A program made the position numbers and the translations under genes. The notes under the pieces were generated by a model, which searched no databases, was not told the DNA's origin, and saw only the letters and a list, made by a program, of their open reading frames with translations. 64,000 bases of DNA from NCBI GenBank assembly GCA_951804985.1, contig OX638130.1, positions 37,596,894 to 37,660,893 on the forward strand, read 5' to 3'. This document shows, piece by piece, positions 54,246 through 64,000 of the stretch (position 1 is the first letter of the stretch; every line of letters starts with the position of its first letter). Origin of the DNA: Dryomyza anilis. Taxonomy: Eukaryota > Arthropoda > Insecta > Diptera > Dryomyzidae.

Positions 54246-54475
54246 GTTTATTGGTTTAAAGTCTATATTTATTTACCTTTTCATCTGTATTGACTAAGGG
54301 TAATAACAGTTTGTTTCAATCCGAAATTTCAATTTAGAAATGTTTTTAAATTCTTAAGTATACTATATAAATATTATCTATACATGGTGTCTCCACAAGC
54401 CATAATTTATGGAATGGAAATTACCATTAGATCTTATTAATAAAATTTTAAATTTATTTACCCAGATAGCAAAAC
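54246..54475. other. AT-rich sequence without recognised features
   Basis: Nothing recognised. Confidence 0.4.
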
Positions 54476-54825
54476 GTGCGTCTCACGAAACAATCAGAAA
54501 GTGCGGGAGCAAATGTGCGGGGTATATGCAAGTCATATGAGTCTCATTGCGTGCGTGTGCATAAAGGAATTTCTCACGAAATCCGCATGCGTGATTATAA
54601 GATGCGTCGCACAGAGTGCCTTTGAAATGAATGCAATTTGAGAGCATAAAACTCGCATGAAAGTGACACGAATGAAAACAAAATGAGGGGAACAAAGTGC
54701 GACCTAAATGATTGCAATATTAGAGCATGGTACTTGCACGAAAGTCGCACGAATGCATATATAATGAAAGGCACTGAGTGCGATTAAATGACTACAAATT
54801 TGAGGGCATATTGCTAAATTGTCCA
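54476..54825. repeat. Degenerate ~80-90-bp tandem repeat
   Basis: About three imperfect units are visible, each with 'gtgcgac(t/c)', 'aatgattgcaat', 'gagagcat' and 'cgcacgaatgcat'-like parts. Confidence 0.5.
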
Positions 54826-55140
54826 TAGCGCCAAAAATGAAATTCTAACTCGAAAACTTTTCATCTCAAGCCTAGTACTACTTGCGTGGAAATTTTTTTT
54901 TTTGGATAGTGGTGAGATTAGTCTGGTGACTTTTACTGACGTAACTAATCAAATGCTGAATTTCTGAGAGGTTACTTGCGTTGTGGTGAGTTGGAGTGGT
55001 GAGTATATATAGGTACGCTGTTCTGATAAAAAGTTTTGGTGAATAGAAATGCCTATAAGAAAGGAATTAAACAAAGCCTCGTCAATCGGACAAAAACAGA
55101 AATTCTAACTCGACAACATTTCGTCCCAAGCATCCCTAGT
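54826..55140. repeat. Pair of ~45-bp direct repeats
   Basis: The segment 'gaaattctaactcgaaaac' with following 'tttcatctcaagc' near 54,838 recurs as 'gaaattctaactcgacaac', 'tttcgtcccaagc' near 55,090, about 250 bp apart. Confidence 0.45.
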
Positions 55141-55550
55141 AGAAATTTGGGTAGGGTCATGCTCATGAACTGATCATGTCGACAAGGCCCAAACGAAGTA
55201 ACAAATCATGGGCACGATGTCCTTACAAAGCAGTGCCCCGATCATGTACTCACCTCAGGCCATGATCATGTATTGATCGAGTAATTCCCTATTACATTAT
55301 TTACCCCACTGTCAGAGTCCGAGCATAAAAGTGTTTTCATTTTTCAAGCCCTACAAATACCCTAAAAAATAAATGTAGTACTAAAAGTAATACAGTGTAA
55401 TTAATAATATATACACAAAGATTTTTAAAAATATTACATATTTAAATATATACAAAATGTTATATAAGAATATATCAATAAAAACAAATCAATGATTCAT
55501 TTTATGATTTACATATAAAAATTACAACATTGTGTCATATTTACAATTGA
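55141..55550. other. Spacer with repeated GATCATG words
   Basis: Between 55,150 and 55,290 'gatcatg' or its near variants occur at least four times. The rest is AT-rich. Confidence 0.4.
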
Positions 55551-55622
55551 AACGAATATATAATATTTGCTAAAAAAAAAAAAAAATAAAAAAAGAAAAA
55601 TAAAAAAATATATTTCCCCGGT
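55551..55622 (+). repeat. 5' LTR remnant of gypsy E
   Basis: The segment 'gaatatataatatttgct' followed by an A-rich run resembles 'aacatataatattcgct' at 63,000 within the 3' LTR, roughly 40 bp into it. The rest of the 5' LTR and gag are missing. Confidence 0.4.
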
Positions 55623-55627
55623 CGAGA

Positions 55628-55868
55628 TTGGAACATCCGGAACCTAAAGCAGAAGCTCTACCCCTACAAATACAAGCCATAGTCGATACAGGCGCTTCGC
55701 TAACCTTCATAGCATGGCCCCTAAGAGAAAAACTGCGGCTTGGTCCTCTACCAATTCACGACGATAAGCAAATACAGCTTGCCAATGGAGAAATAAGGGA
55801 GATACACGAATATTACCAAATGGAAATAAACATATTGGGGAAAAAATATCTCAGCCTGCATTCTTCGC
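55628..55868 (+). pseudogene. pol: Gypsy E aspartic protease
   Basis: The open frame has QAIVDTGASLTFIAWP, an intact D-T-G-A-S active site. It continues with LGKKYLS-type strands, then shifts by one base near 55,860 into the RT frame. The initiating ATG is not original; the gag-pol junction is lost. Confidence 0.8.
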
Positions 55869-56603
55869 ATGGACTGTTTAAGAAAATTAGGAGAAGAAAT
55901 CACACTGGCGGGAAAACCAATGGAACCACCCAGAGAGAACAAGGACACGCGACACTATGCTATAGTCTGTCAGACTCACATCACTGTACAACAACATAAA
56001 CTAATACAACAAATAGTCAACAAGGAAACTCAATTAAGTACTTCAATAAAAAAATCATGCACTATTGAACAACATCTTATAAGACTTAAAACAGACACAG
56101 CAGTTCGTCAACGTTATTATCCTAAAAACCCAGCAATGCAAAAAATAATTAATCAAGTGATCGACCAGTTATTACAAGAAGATCGCATAGAGGAATCTAG
56201 GAGCTCTTTTTCTTTGCCCATCGTCCTGTAAAAAAAACAGGGGACGTGGCGGTTATGTATAGATTACCGTCAACTTAATAAAATCACCGCACGAGACGCC
56301 TACCCTCTTCCACATATTCAAGCATTACTCGACAAACTTAAGGAAGCGGCATTCATAAGCACAATCGACCTCAAAAACGGGTATTGGCAGGTCGAGATGA
56401 AGGAACACTCTAGAGAGAACGTGGTGTCCACAGTACCCGGACGAGGGTTATTTCAGTGGAAGGTAATGCCATTCGGTCTCCACTCGGCACCAGCTACCTT
56501 CCAACCTATCCTCGACCAAGTCATCGGGCCAAAATTGGTCCCTTATGCGTTTGCATACCTCGATGACATAACAGTCTTAGGAAAAACCTTCGAGCAACAT
56601 TGA
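55869..56603 (+). pseudogene. pol: Gypsy E reverse transcriptase
   Basis: The pieces are VRQRYYPKNPAMQKII and LLQEDRIEESRSSFSLPIV (55,869-56,231), then in a shifted frame VYRLP-type motif with DAYPLPHI, STIDLKNGYWQVEM (motif A), VMPFGLHSAPATFQ (motif B) and FAYLDDITVLG (motif C, Y-L-D-D). A shift near 56,215-56,235 and a stop at 56,601 interrupt it. Confidence 0.85.
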
Positions 56604-56943
56604 AAAATCGCATTTTTGCAAATACCGTCTCACCTATCTAGGCCATGTAGTCACGCCACAATGCATACACTCCGATCCAGATAAAGGGATGCATCTGAAG
56701 AAAGGCATCAACCCCCGAAGCATAAAAGAATTGCGACAAATATTAGGTGTAGCATCATGGTATTGATGATTTGTGAAATCATTTTCAACCACGGTAGACC
56801 CTATGAATAAACTTCTAAGGAAAAGTCAACGCTAGCAGTGAGACCTGAAGAACAAACCGCTCTGGAAATTTTAAAAACTGCTCTCACCACCGCGCCCGTA
56901 CTATGCTCTCCAGATTGTACACTATGCTCTCCAGATTGTACAT
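56604..56943 (+). pseudogene. pol: Gypsy E RT thumb, degraded
   Basis: Fragments such as RYLTYLGHVVTPQ and RSIKELRQILGVASWY are readable with several stops. At 56,901-56,943 the segment 'ctatgctctccagattgtac' is tandemly duplicated just before the LINE begins. Confidence 0.7.
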
Positions 56944-57259
56944 TCCCCCACGTGGTGGTTACCTTGACGTGGTGTGGGGCTTAAGTTACAATGATTCAAT
57001 AAGGCTAAGCTGACGGAAACTTTTTAAAGTTTCTGGTAGGGTCACCCTTGTCAAACAGGCTTGTGATGAGTAATGAACTAAATACTACCATAGTCTTTTT
57101 TATTGGTGGGGTAGCAGACTCTAAAGAAACCCTACACCACCGCGATGGGTCAACATAAAGATATAACTACTCCAGGTGGTACCCACAAAAGTGGCAATCC
57201 ACCCGCTTCGGCGACTGTGGAAATGATTCTGGAGGCTTCAATCCACCAACCCTGGTACG
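56944..57259 (+). promoter_or_regulatory. LOA LINE 5' UTR with hairpin
   Basis: The first bases read CCCCCACGTGGTGGTTACCT and then TGACGTGGTGTGGGGC, which fold back on each other (CCCCAC with GTGGGG and CCACG with CGTGG). LINE 5' ends with such structure can carry promoters or self-cleaving ribozymes, but I cannot match a known ribozyme core. Confidence 0.55.
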
Positions 57260-58514
57260 ATGAACCATTCTGCTCCTGTAGCAGGGGGTTCATCGTGCTC
57301 CTCCATCTCCCAAATTTATGAAACAGCTAGGAATCTAGAGGAGGATAACGACAATGCAGTGGTTCCCATACCAGAAGAGGAAAGTGTCGGTTCGGCTATG
57401 CCTACGACTAATCCTCCACTGTATGGCTGCTCGACAGTATTGTTTCTTCTCAGGGCTCCTTTCTGTCACGTATTTGGAAACATGGGTCGATCGAAGGAAA
57501 GTGGTGTCTTACCAGCATCTAATCCTAGAGAGACCGACGCCCAACTGGAAGCTAAACTTCAATTGGAGACCGGACCCGGATCTCTGAATACATAGGTCAG
57601 GCTGTCCGATGCCCAGGTGAGTAGGAGAAGGAAGAATTAAGCGAAAGATCGCAAAGAGGCAGAAAAGGCTAAAGGCGACGCTGGAGCTTTCTCTTCCCCA
57701 GCTACCACAACAAAACGCGATAGATCGGTGGAGGTTACTCCGACTGAAGCCGGACCATCCGCAGCTGCTCTGGTGGCTGCCAATGCACCTGAAAAGCGCA
57801 ATGGCAAGAAGTTTAAAACCTTCACTGCTACTGCGAAACCCCGTAACTCCCAGAACTCGACAGTTTCCAGTGATATTGCTTTCACAAGCAAGAGCACTGG
57901 TGCTTCATGTTCCGGATCGGCTGCGGATGAACTGCCTTCAACATCCACTGGCAGAGGTAGGCTAGCAGTATCATATCGTGATGCTGCTCGCAAAGCTCTT
58001 CCGGTTGCGATTATTGGCAAATTGGGGAAGGAGCAAAAGATGAATGATGCAGAAGTAAAACACTGCACCGATCATCTTTGGCGACTAGTCAGCACCGGCG
58101 GTGTCAGTACAAAGGCTATGAGACGAGTGATGGCATCATGAAGGTGCTATGCTCGTCTGAAGCCAATTTCGATTGGATTGCCACAGTCGTTGCTAAAATC
58201 CCCCCATGGGCAAATCGCGCTTCGCTGTTTTCAGCGGAGACGAACCCAAACGCAGGCGAGCAATATGCTGGATATCTGGTCCTATCAGGAAAACAGCGGA
58301 AGTGTTTGCCTGCCTACGTGCTCAGAACCAGGGCATCGAAACGAACGGATGGAAAATCTATAGCCATAAACAAGAGCGAGGTCCGGAGGACAAGAAGGGC
58401 TCAACCCTGGTTGTTGGCTTAGACCAGAAGTCGTTAGATGTCATGCTATCTAAGTACGACAGCCATCTAAACTTATTCTTTGGACGGATCAAATTCCGAA
58501 TTAATTCCAAATGA
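57260..58514 (+). pseudogene. LOA LINE ORF1 (DUF4780-type)
   Basis: The frame 57,260-58,141 is open except for stops near 57,593 and 57,638. It is Ser/Ala/Lys-rich, then VSYRDAARKALPVAI. The conserved domain reads IMKVLCSSEANFDWIATVV (58,138-58,195), then after a shift at about 58,200 SRFAVFSGDEPKRRRAICW, TNGWKIYSH and GSTLVVGLDQKSLDVML. ORF1 proteins bind LINE RNA. Confidence 0.75.
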
Positions 58515-58551
58515 AAAGGCACATGATGAGAAACGAGTTAATTATCCTGTC

Positions 58552-59576
58552 ATGATATTTACTCAGATCAATCTGCAACATTCTAAAGCTTCTACCGCTC
58601 TACTAGGTAAGCGGCTCTCCATATTGCATACATTACCTCACATCACAGCTATTCAAGAACCATGGGTGTATAACAAACGCATCTGTGGTTCTTAAAGAAG
58701 ATTCTTTTTGGACCACAGGTATATCGAGTTTCATACTGACCGAGAGGTGCTGCCCTCTATGACGGTAAGAAACCCTAGAAAAACGAACTGGGCACGCTTC
58801 AGACATGAACTTGAGAATTCCCTCAATATTCCTGTCAGAATTCGTACCAAAGAAAGTATTGAGACGTTCGTTCAAGTTATGAACGATGTCATAAATTCTA
58901 GTTTTGTACGAACATGTCCGGTACGAAAAACGTTATCTAGAAAGAGTATAATAAACGAATTCGTAAATCGAAAAGTGTTTCTTATAAAGACTTCTGCAGT
59001 AGCATCGAATCCTGCAGTGAGACTAGCAGATTGGTCAAGTTTCTTAAAAGAGACCGAACTGCTCGGCTGGACTCACTGCGGAGACCTGATGGCTCGTATA
59101 CTGAGTCTAAGACAGAGACACTTAGTGTCCTAGTTGAGACTCACTTTCCGGGAAATCAAATCCACATAGGGCCACTTTGTTATCCCAGCACTGGGGACTG
59201 CAATAACAACTGTAATGTGACAAAACATGACTGGCAGGTTGCCAGATTTGTTGTGTACGATGAAGCTAACCAATACGCAGTGGCCTTTTTTGATGGCTTC
59301 AAGTTACTTAGGCCGGATGGCATCTTTCCAGTCATGCTACAGGAAGGTATAACCCAATTGCTTCCATGCCTAAAGAAGATATTTAGAGCAAGTCTCGCAT
59401 GGGCATACATTCCGACATCCTGGCGTTTAGTTAAAGTAGCCTTCATTCCTAAAGTTGGAAGAGAAGACTATTCCATAGCCAAGAGCTTCAGTCCCATTAG
59501 TATGATGTCCTTCATACTAAAGTATCTAGAAAGACTAGTTGAGTTGCACATCAGAACAACATCACTGTCAAGGTAA
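58552..59576 (+). pseudogene. LOA LINE copy 2: endonuclease start and RT N-terminus
   Basis: ORF2 starts MIFTQINLQHSKAST at 58,552. After ICGS a deletion of the central endonuclease leads to DHRYIEF at 58,710. A further deletion near 58,940 and shifts follow, then RT motif 1 (here LLRPDGIFPVML, with SPGPDG changed to LLRPDG) and AKSFSPISMMSFILKYLERLV. Copy 1 has the unbroken version. Confidence 0.8.
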
Positions 59577-59624
59577 CCACTATCATCAAGACAACATGCC
59601 TATCAACGTGGAAAATCCTGTGAA

Positions 59625-60945
59625 AGAGCATTGCAACATCTGGTTGGCAGGCTTTTCTCTCAATGAGGTCTGTGTTAAAACACAAAACTCATTGAACCGA
59701 ATTGACAGCTGGTGTACTGCAAACGGACTTTCCGTCAACACTAACAAAACAGGGATTGTTCTCTTCACTAGGAAAAGAATAATGACAGGATTATCTCTAC
59801 CAGTACTTAAGGGTGTCACCATTCCTCTGTCTAACGAAGTAAAATATCTGGGCTTAACTCTAGATAGTAAACTACTTTGGACAAAACATGTTGAAAATTT
59901 AATTTCGCGAGCATTGAATGCCTTCTGGCAATGCAGAGGAATTTTTGGGAAGACATGGGGACTATCGCCGAGCAAAACCTTATGGATTTACACGGCAATG
60001 ATAAGACCGCTGATATCATATGCATCGGTAATCTGGTGGAACAAGCTGTCGCGAAAGTGCTTGACAACTAGTCTTGCCAAGATTCAGAGAACCGTGTGTC
60101 TGGGTGTTACGGGTGCCTTTCCCACTACACCTGGTCCAGCACTGAATGCAATCTTAAACCTACCACCACATCTTGACATCTTCATTAGAGGCGAAGCCAT
60201 GAAAGGCTGATGGAGACTAAAACGAGGTGGTTTCTGGTTTAATGTTCCCTGGAATATCTATGACATTGCACTTGACACTCCATTAGACACCTGTCTACTG
60301 GAGATGCCCTCTGATGCAATGATAACAGAAATATTACCAAGACGAAATTTTGAGGTCTGCCAACCTGACATTCAAGACTGGCTAACGCCTGACTGTGAGC
60401 CGGGTAGAGGGTCGCACCGCATTTTCACAGAGGGCTCCAGAACCGATCAGGGATCTGGTGCTGGACTGTTTGTGGAACCGGATGACCGCAGACTTCACTT
60501 CGCCTTAGGCGACAATGCCTCGATATTTCAAGCCGAAGTCTATGCTATACTTATGGCTATGGACTCCATTGCGGACAATAGATGGCAGAACAGGGCTATA
60601 TCAGTTTGCAACGATAGTCAGGCTGCTCTTATGGCTTTGAACAACCAGGTCATCACATCCAAAATTCTACGTCAATGCAGATCACGTCTCAATTCTGTTG
60701 GTAAATACAATACACTGAAACTGATTTGGATGCCGGGTCATAAAGGAGTTTCGGGCAATGAAACATCTGACGAACTAGCACGTGCTGGATCTGAGGATAA
60801 TCCATTTGGACCAGAACCTGTGCTTGGACTACCTGCATCTACGGGAAAATTCGTCATCAGCTCTTGGGTCGCCTCTGCACACAAGAGCAGATGGCTGAAT
60901 GAGACGAAATGCAGATTCTCCAAGCTCATTCTCCAAGCTTCTTAG
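59625..60945 (+). pseudogene. LOA LINE copy 2: RT thumb and RNase H
   Basis: The thumb (59,640-60,210) has GFSLNEVCVKTQNSLNRID, EVKYLGLTLDSKLLWTKHVE and MIRPLISYASVIWWNKLSRK. A TGA at about 60,208 replaces a Gly/Ser codon. RNase H (60,304-60,945) has EGSRTDQGSGAG, FQAEVYAILMAMD, VCNDSQAALMAL and LIWMPGHKGVSGNETSDELA, all four catalytic blocks. The RT active site block is deleted. Confidence 0.85.
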
Positions 60946-61040
60946 ATTCAATAATGAATCTACGAAGTATCATTAAAAACCAGGGAACTGGGTCACAGCA
61001 CAATGGATATAACCCTGTCTAAGTGCTGTGGCTCTATTTT

Positions 61041-61298
61041 TTATCCCACATTAAAAAAAAAACATATATTCTGCAGACAGATGTCAGTGACACAGGTTTA
61101 GGTGCTGTTTTAGTACAAAAAGTAGATGGATTCGAAAAAGTGATTGCATACGCCAGTAGAACGCTGAACGAGTTAGAACTAAAGTATTCGACTACGGAAA
61201 AAGAATGTCTCGCCATACTATGGAGCATTCGGAAGTTAAGGCCCTATCTGGAGGGATATACGTTCACCATAATTACCGATCACCATTCATTACTCTGA
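61041..61298 (+). pseudogene. pol: Gypsy E RNase H
   Basis: The frame has LQTDVSDTGLGAVLVQK (catalytic Asp), IAYASRTLNELELKYSTTEK (Glu) and FTIITDHHSLL (Asp). It is the direct continuation of the RT beyond the LINE. Confidence 0.85.
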
Positions 61299-61500
61299 CT
61301 GCACTCACTACAAAACGCCTCTACACACATAGAAAATAATTGTTGATTTTTGAAAATAAATATTATCAATTTATTAAAATCTCGAAACGACAATATTATT
61401 TTTAACTATGAAAATAAAATTATTATGTTATCATTTTGAAGTAATTTAAGTTAGTTTGACGTAGAAAAAAAAATATTTATTTTGACATTTTGAAATTTCC
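61299..61500. other. AT-rich ~180-bp insert in gypsy E
   Basis: Between RNase H and integrase there is very AT-rich DNA, e.g. 'aaaataaatattatcaattt', unlike its neighbours. It replaces the RNase H C-terminal part. No termini recognised. Confidence 0.4.
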
Positions 61501-62222
61501 CCAATACCGTATGATCAATGAACGACTGTTCAAAAAACAGGGAAATCCACCAAAGTGGGTTCTCTGTGTACCGTTGTCACTGCAAGAAGAAGTGTTGATC
61601 GAAAATCATGATCGAGCAATCGCAGGTCATTTTTGAGTTACAAAAACGCTTTATAGAATAAAGCAGCGTTACTTTTGGCCTCACATGATTAAAGAAGTCA
61701 AAAATTACATACGTGCATGCCAAGTCTGCGCACAGTACAAAACAACAATTTGTCCACCGGGAGGAAACATGACCACAACCATCGCCACACGTCCCTGGCA
61801 AGTAGTTTGTTCAGACTTCATGGGACCACGATCACGAAAGGGATATACTGCTTTTGGTTTTTACTGACAAATTCACTAAATGGATAGAATTAATTCCTTT
61901 TAGAGCCGCTACCGCTGCGGTCGTACAACAATACCTCAAAGAAATGGTTATATCTCGATTTGGTTGCCCCCAAGTATTAATAACTGACAATGAGGCGCAG
62001 TATACAAGTCACCTCATTAAGGAACTGACAAACGAATTTGGGATATGTCACCAGCTCACAGCAGCATATACACCTCAAGAAAACCCTACCGAACGTGTCA
62101 ACCGAGTCCTTAAAACGATGATTAGTATATACGAAAGACGATCATCACGACTGGGACCTAACCGAATTAAACTTGGGTCGAATTTTCGCAGAACCAAACA
62201 CAATAGCCCGGAACTTACCTGA
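61501..62222 (+). pseudogene. pol: Gypsy E integrase
   Basis: The zinc domain has ENHDRAIAGHF and ACQVCAQYK (His-His-Cys-Cys). The catalytic triad is visible: VCSDFMGPRSRKG (first Asp), LITDNEAQYTSHLI (second Asp) and TPQENPTERVNRVLK (Glu). A TGA at about 61,635 and a shift near 61,857 break the frame. Confidence 0.85.
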
Positions 62223-62728
62223 AGGAACCGGCGAACAAGTAAATTTTAAAAAACTTTATGAACAAGCACTTTGAGCTAGCACAAAAGCCACCGCACAACA
62301 GAGTAAATACTATAATCTCAGAACACGTCCCTGGAAACCAGCAATTGGAAATATAGCTTTAAAAAAGAATCACACACTATCTTCAGCCGTCAACTATTTC
62401 GCAGAACAACTGGATCCTAAGTTTATCGGGCCATTCACGGTATAAAAGTTCATATCACCTAACATCGTACTACTGGAAGAAATTCGGAAATTCATATAAT
62501 AATATTCACGGGTGCTATCATTCAATCATGAATAGTATACGCAAACGTACACAACCGCTACGATCGGGGCCAAGTCGTAAGAAGCTGCAACACTCATTCG
62601 ATATAGAGCCAATTAAGAAGAACGACCCACCACAAGAAGCAAACTCGAAAACAAAGGAGCGAGTAAAAAAATGCATCGCAATGGCAAAAAAACTGCCAAA
62701 CGTGGCTAAAGCACTTGCCGCCACATAA
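62223..62728 (+). pseudogene. Gypsy E integrase C-terminus and short basic ORF
   Basis: Fragments such as ARTRPWKPAIG and LDPKFIGPF recall the C-terminal module. A 66-codon frame (62,528-62,728) follows, very basic (KRTQPLRSGPSRKKL) with a Lys/Ala-rich end. I do not recognise it further. Confidence 0.5.
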
Positions 62729-62961
62729 CAAACACCTTACGACCACAAGTAACAATCAGCAACCGGCAGGCAGCTACAATTAGCACTCCCACAACCACTG
62801 TAGACACCACTGTCCCACGAGGAAACATCGTGCAGATCACGAAGTCAAAACGTAAAAATTCCACGCCTAATGATCCATTCCATGGGATTAAGATTCCGTC
62901 ACAAGCAAGGCCTCAGAAAAGAGTCTACAACATACAAAAACATGGAGAAAATTGGAGGTAA
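62729..62961 (+). promoter_or_regulatory. Gypsy E 3' region and polypurine tract
   Basis: No frame is seen. The tract GGAGAAAATTGGAGGTAA at 62,944-62,961 directly precedes the LTR start TGGTTGTCG and resembles GTGGAGGTA in gypsy C. Confidence 0.55.
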
Positions 62962-64000
62962 TGGTTGTCGAAGGCTGGGCCCGATTGCGCTTGTAACAAA
63001 CATATAATATTCGCTAAATAAAATTAATTATAATAAAAATAAAATAATAAAAAATATACACCTACGCCAATGCAGCAATTAGCGTAGACACACCGTAAGG
63101 ACGAAATACTCGGAAGTCCCGAATGCAGTTGATTGGGAACCACATGATATAACCAACTGCATTAATTGCAATGGATCTACAATTCTGCAAAGATGACGGC
63201 CTACGATTCCAGAAGAGTTTATAGGAAGGAATTCGTAAATGGAGCTTGCTCAGAAATCGAAAGTAAAACCAAAATACAGTAGCACTTGCACTACGCTACT
63301 TTCGGCCTTAGCCGGCCTACGCCACTTTCGGCCTTAGCCGTCAACGTCATTTGACTATGATACCGCACAGGTGAGCATTACAGGTACACAGTACGTCCGC
63401 AGACCGCTCACCGCAATTCTGATTGACGCTGGTAACCTACCACCGGTCAACCTGACGTGCACACCACGTTGTCACACCGCGCACCATCTTCTCGACGCTT
63501 ATGCCGCACCGGTGATCATTACACGTGCACAGTACGTCCGCAGACCGCTCACCGTCTTCTGATTGTCGCTGGTACCCACCGGTCAATCAGAAGACGGTCG
63601 TGTACACCGTACATACCGCTCACTATACCGCATGCTGACTTCAAGTACGCACATTGTCCACCGTTTTCGCAATTCTGGCGTAGCACTCTATTGTCCATCT
63701 CCACCAACGCTAACCTTTTTAAATTGACTAAATCTCTAACCCTATTAAATAAACCGCTGCATCCGCAAGGATTTCGGGGCTCACTTCCCCCTCAATCACC
63801 ACAGAGTTGATTGCTCATTATAGATTGCTTTTTCTTTTGACGACGTTCGCGTCATGCTCCATATTATAAGTATATTTAAGTGTATTTAAATTAAGTAGAA
63901 TTAAGTATTTATTTGCACGACCAGTCCGAGCCGAATTTGAAGATTTCAGACAGGTGAAATTACTGTCTATTTATAGCAGTGTGAAATTCGGGTACACCGG
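62962..64000 (+). repeat. 3' LTR of gypsy E (continues beyond window)
   Basis: It starts TGGTTGTCGAAGGCTGGG after the purine tract and covers at least 1,039 bp. It holds two tandem 25-bp units (63,291-63,340, 'ctttcggccttagccg') and a 141-bp direct repeat (first unit near 63,370, second near 63,511). A TATA-like 'tatattataagtatat' lies near 63,861. Confidence 0.6.
63291..63600 (+). repeat. Tandem repeats inside gypsy E LTR
   Basis: The word 'cagtacgtccgcagaccgct' occurs at 63,389 and 63,530, offset 141 bp, with surrounding similarity ('gattg(a/t)cgctggta'). The 25-bp pair precedes it. These are GC-rich compared with the window and may be enhancer-like. Confidence 0.7.

Larger units (their letters stand above)
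56944..61040 (+). mobile_element. LOA-type LINE, copy 2 (full ends, internal deletions)
   Basis: It has a 5' hairpin region, ORF1 with a DUF4780-type domain, ORF2 with endonuclease start, RT N-terminus and RNase H, and a 3' UTR (60,946-61,040). Deletions remove the middle of the endonuclease (at 58,700) and the RT core between SCETS-type block and GFSLNEV (at about 59,630). It interrupts gypsy E between RT and RNase H. Confidence 0.85.
55551..64000 (+). mobile_element. Osvaldo-like gypsy element E, interrupted by a LINE
   Basis: The plus-strand order is LTR remnant, protease, RT, [LOA LINE copy 2], RNase H, integrase, C-terminal ORF, purine tract, long 3' LTR. Gag is deleted. The LTR of about 1 kb and the integrase with the NPTERVNRVLK ending suit the Osvaldo lineage; this assignment is from memory. 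The right end is outside the window. Confidence 0.7.

Noticed and set aside
57637..58068. 143-codon minus-strand ORF
   Set aside because: It is opposite the Ser/Ala-rich LINE ORF1 and is a composition shadow.
62518..62724. 68-codon minus-strand ORF
   Set aside because: Mirror of the basic plus-strand ORF at the end of gypsy E pol.

Overview
The window looks like transposon-dense intergenic or heterochromatic DNA from a schizophoran (higher) fly. It is AT-rich and carries bits of nearly every major dipteran transposon class. I find no host gene, functional RNA gene, CRISPR array or bacterial-type operon that I can support. Fly origin is inferred from a DINE-1/INE-1-like repeat carrying the characteristic GTCCGTCTGTCCGTCTGTCTG core, tRNA-Ser-type primer sites in 17.6/297-like Ty3/gypsy elements, copia-type primer sites, BEL/Pao and LOA/R1-type elements, and a tRNA-derived SINE.

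Layout. (1) 1-7.8 kb: two tandemly placed copies (A, B) of one defective gypsy-derived unit on the minus strand, separated by a decayed zinc-finger ORF of the kind found with virus-like type-B DNA polymerases. (2) 7.8-9.66 kb: a LINE endonuclease fragment joined to a copia gag/leader fragment. (3) 9.66-14.34 kb: a 4.7-kb almost perfect array of the octamer TATAAATA. (4) 15.1-33.0 kb: gypsy element C (minus strand), hugely expanded by nested insertions: a SINE, a LOA-type LINE that itself contains a PHD-finger CR1/Jockey LINE, a TA-flanked MITE inside gag, and a Transib-like non-autonomous transposon inside its 5' LTR. (5) 33.0-46.4 kb: a BEL/Pao element (minus) broken by a compact non-autonomous copia element with intact LTRs and target duplication, and by a plus-strand LINE which itself contains a nearly intact minus-strand LINE. 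(6) 46.4-52.84 kb: gypsy element D, inserted in the BEL gag and containing a DINE-1-like repeat. (7) 52.84-55.55 kb: non-coding repeats (fold-back, short tandem repeats). (8) 55.55-64.0 kb: an Osvaldo-like gypsy element E on the plus strand, broken by a second copy of the LOA-type LINE, ending in a repeat-rich LTR of about 1 kb that runs to the window edge.

The genes do not form one pathway. Each cluster is the gag/protease/reverse transcriptase/RNase H/integrase or endonuclease/reverse transcriptase set of one mobile element, nearly all decayed. What the window offers is a readable order of insertion events, several precise empty-site reconstructions, and a few unusual sequences: the octamer array, the RSS-heptamer-like transposon ends, the polymerase-associated zinc-finger relic, and the propagated defective gypsy unit.
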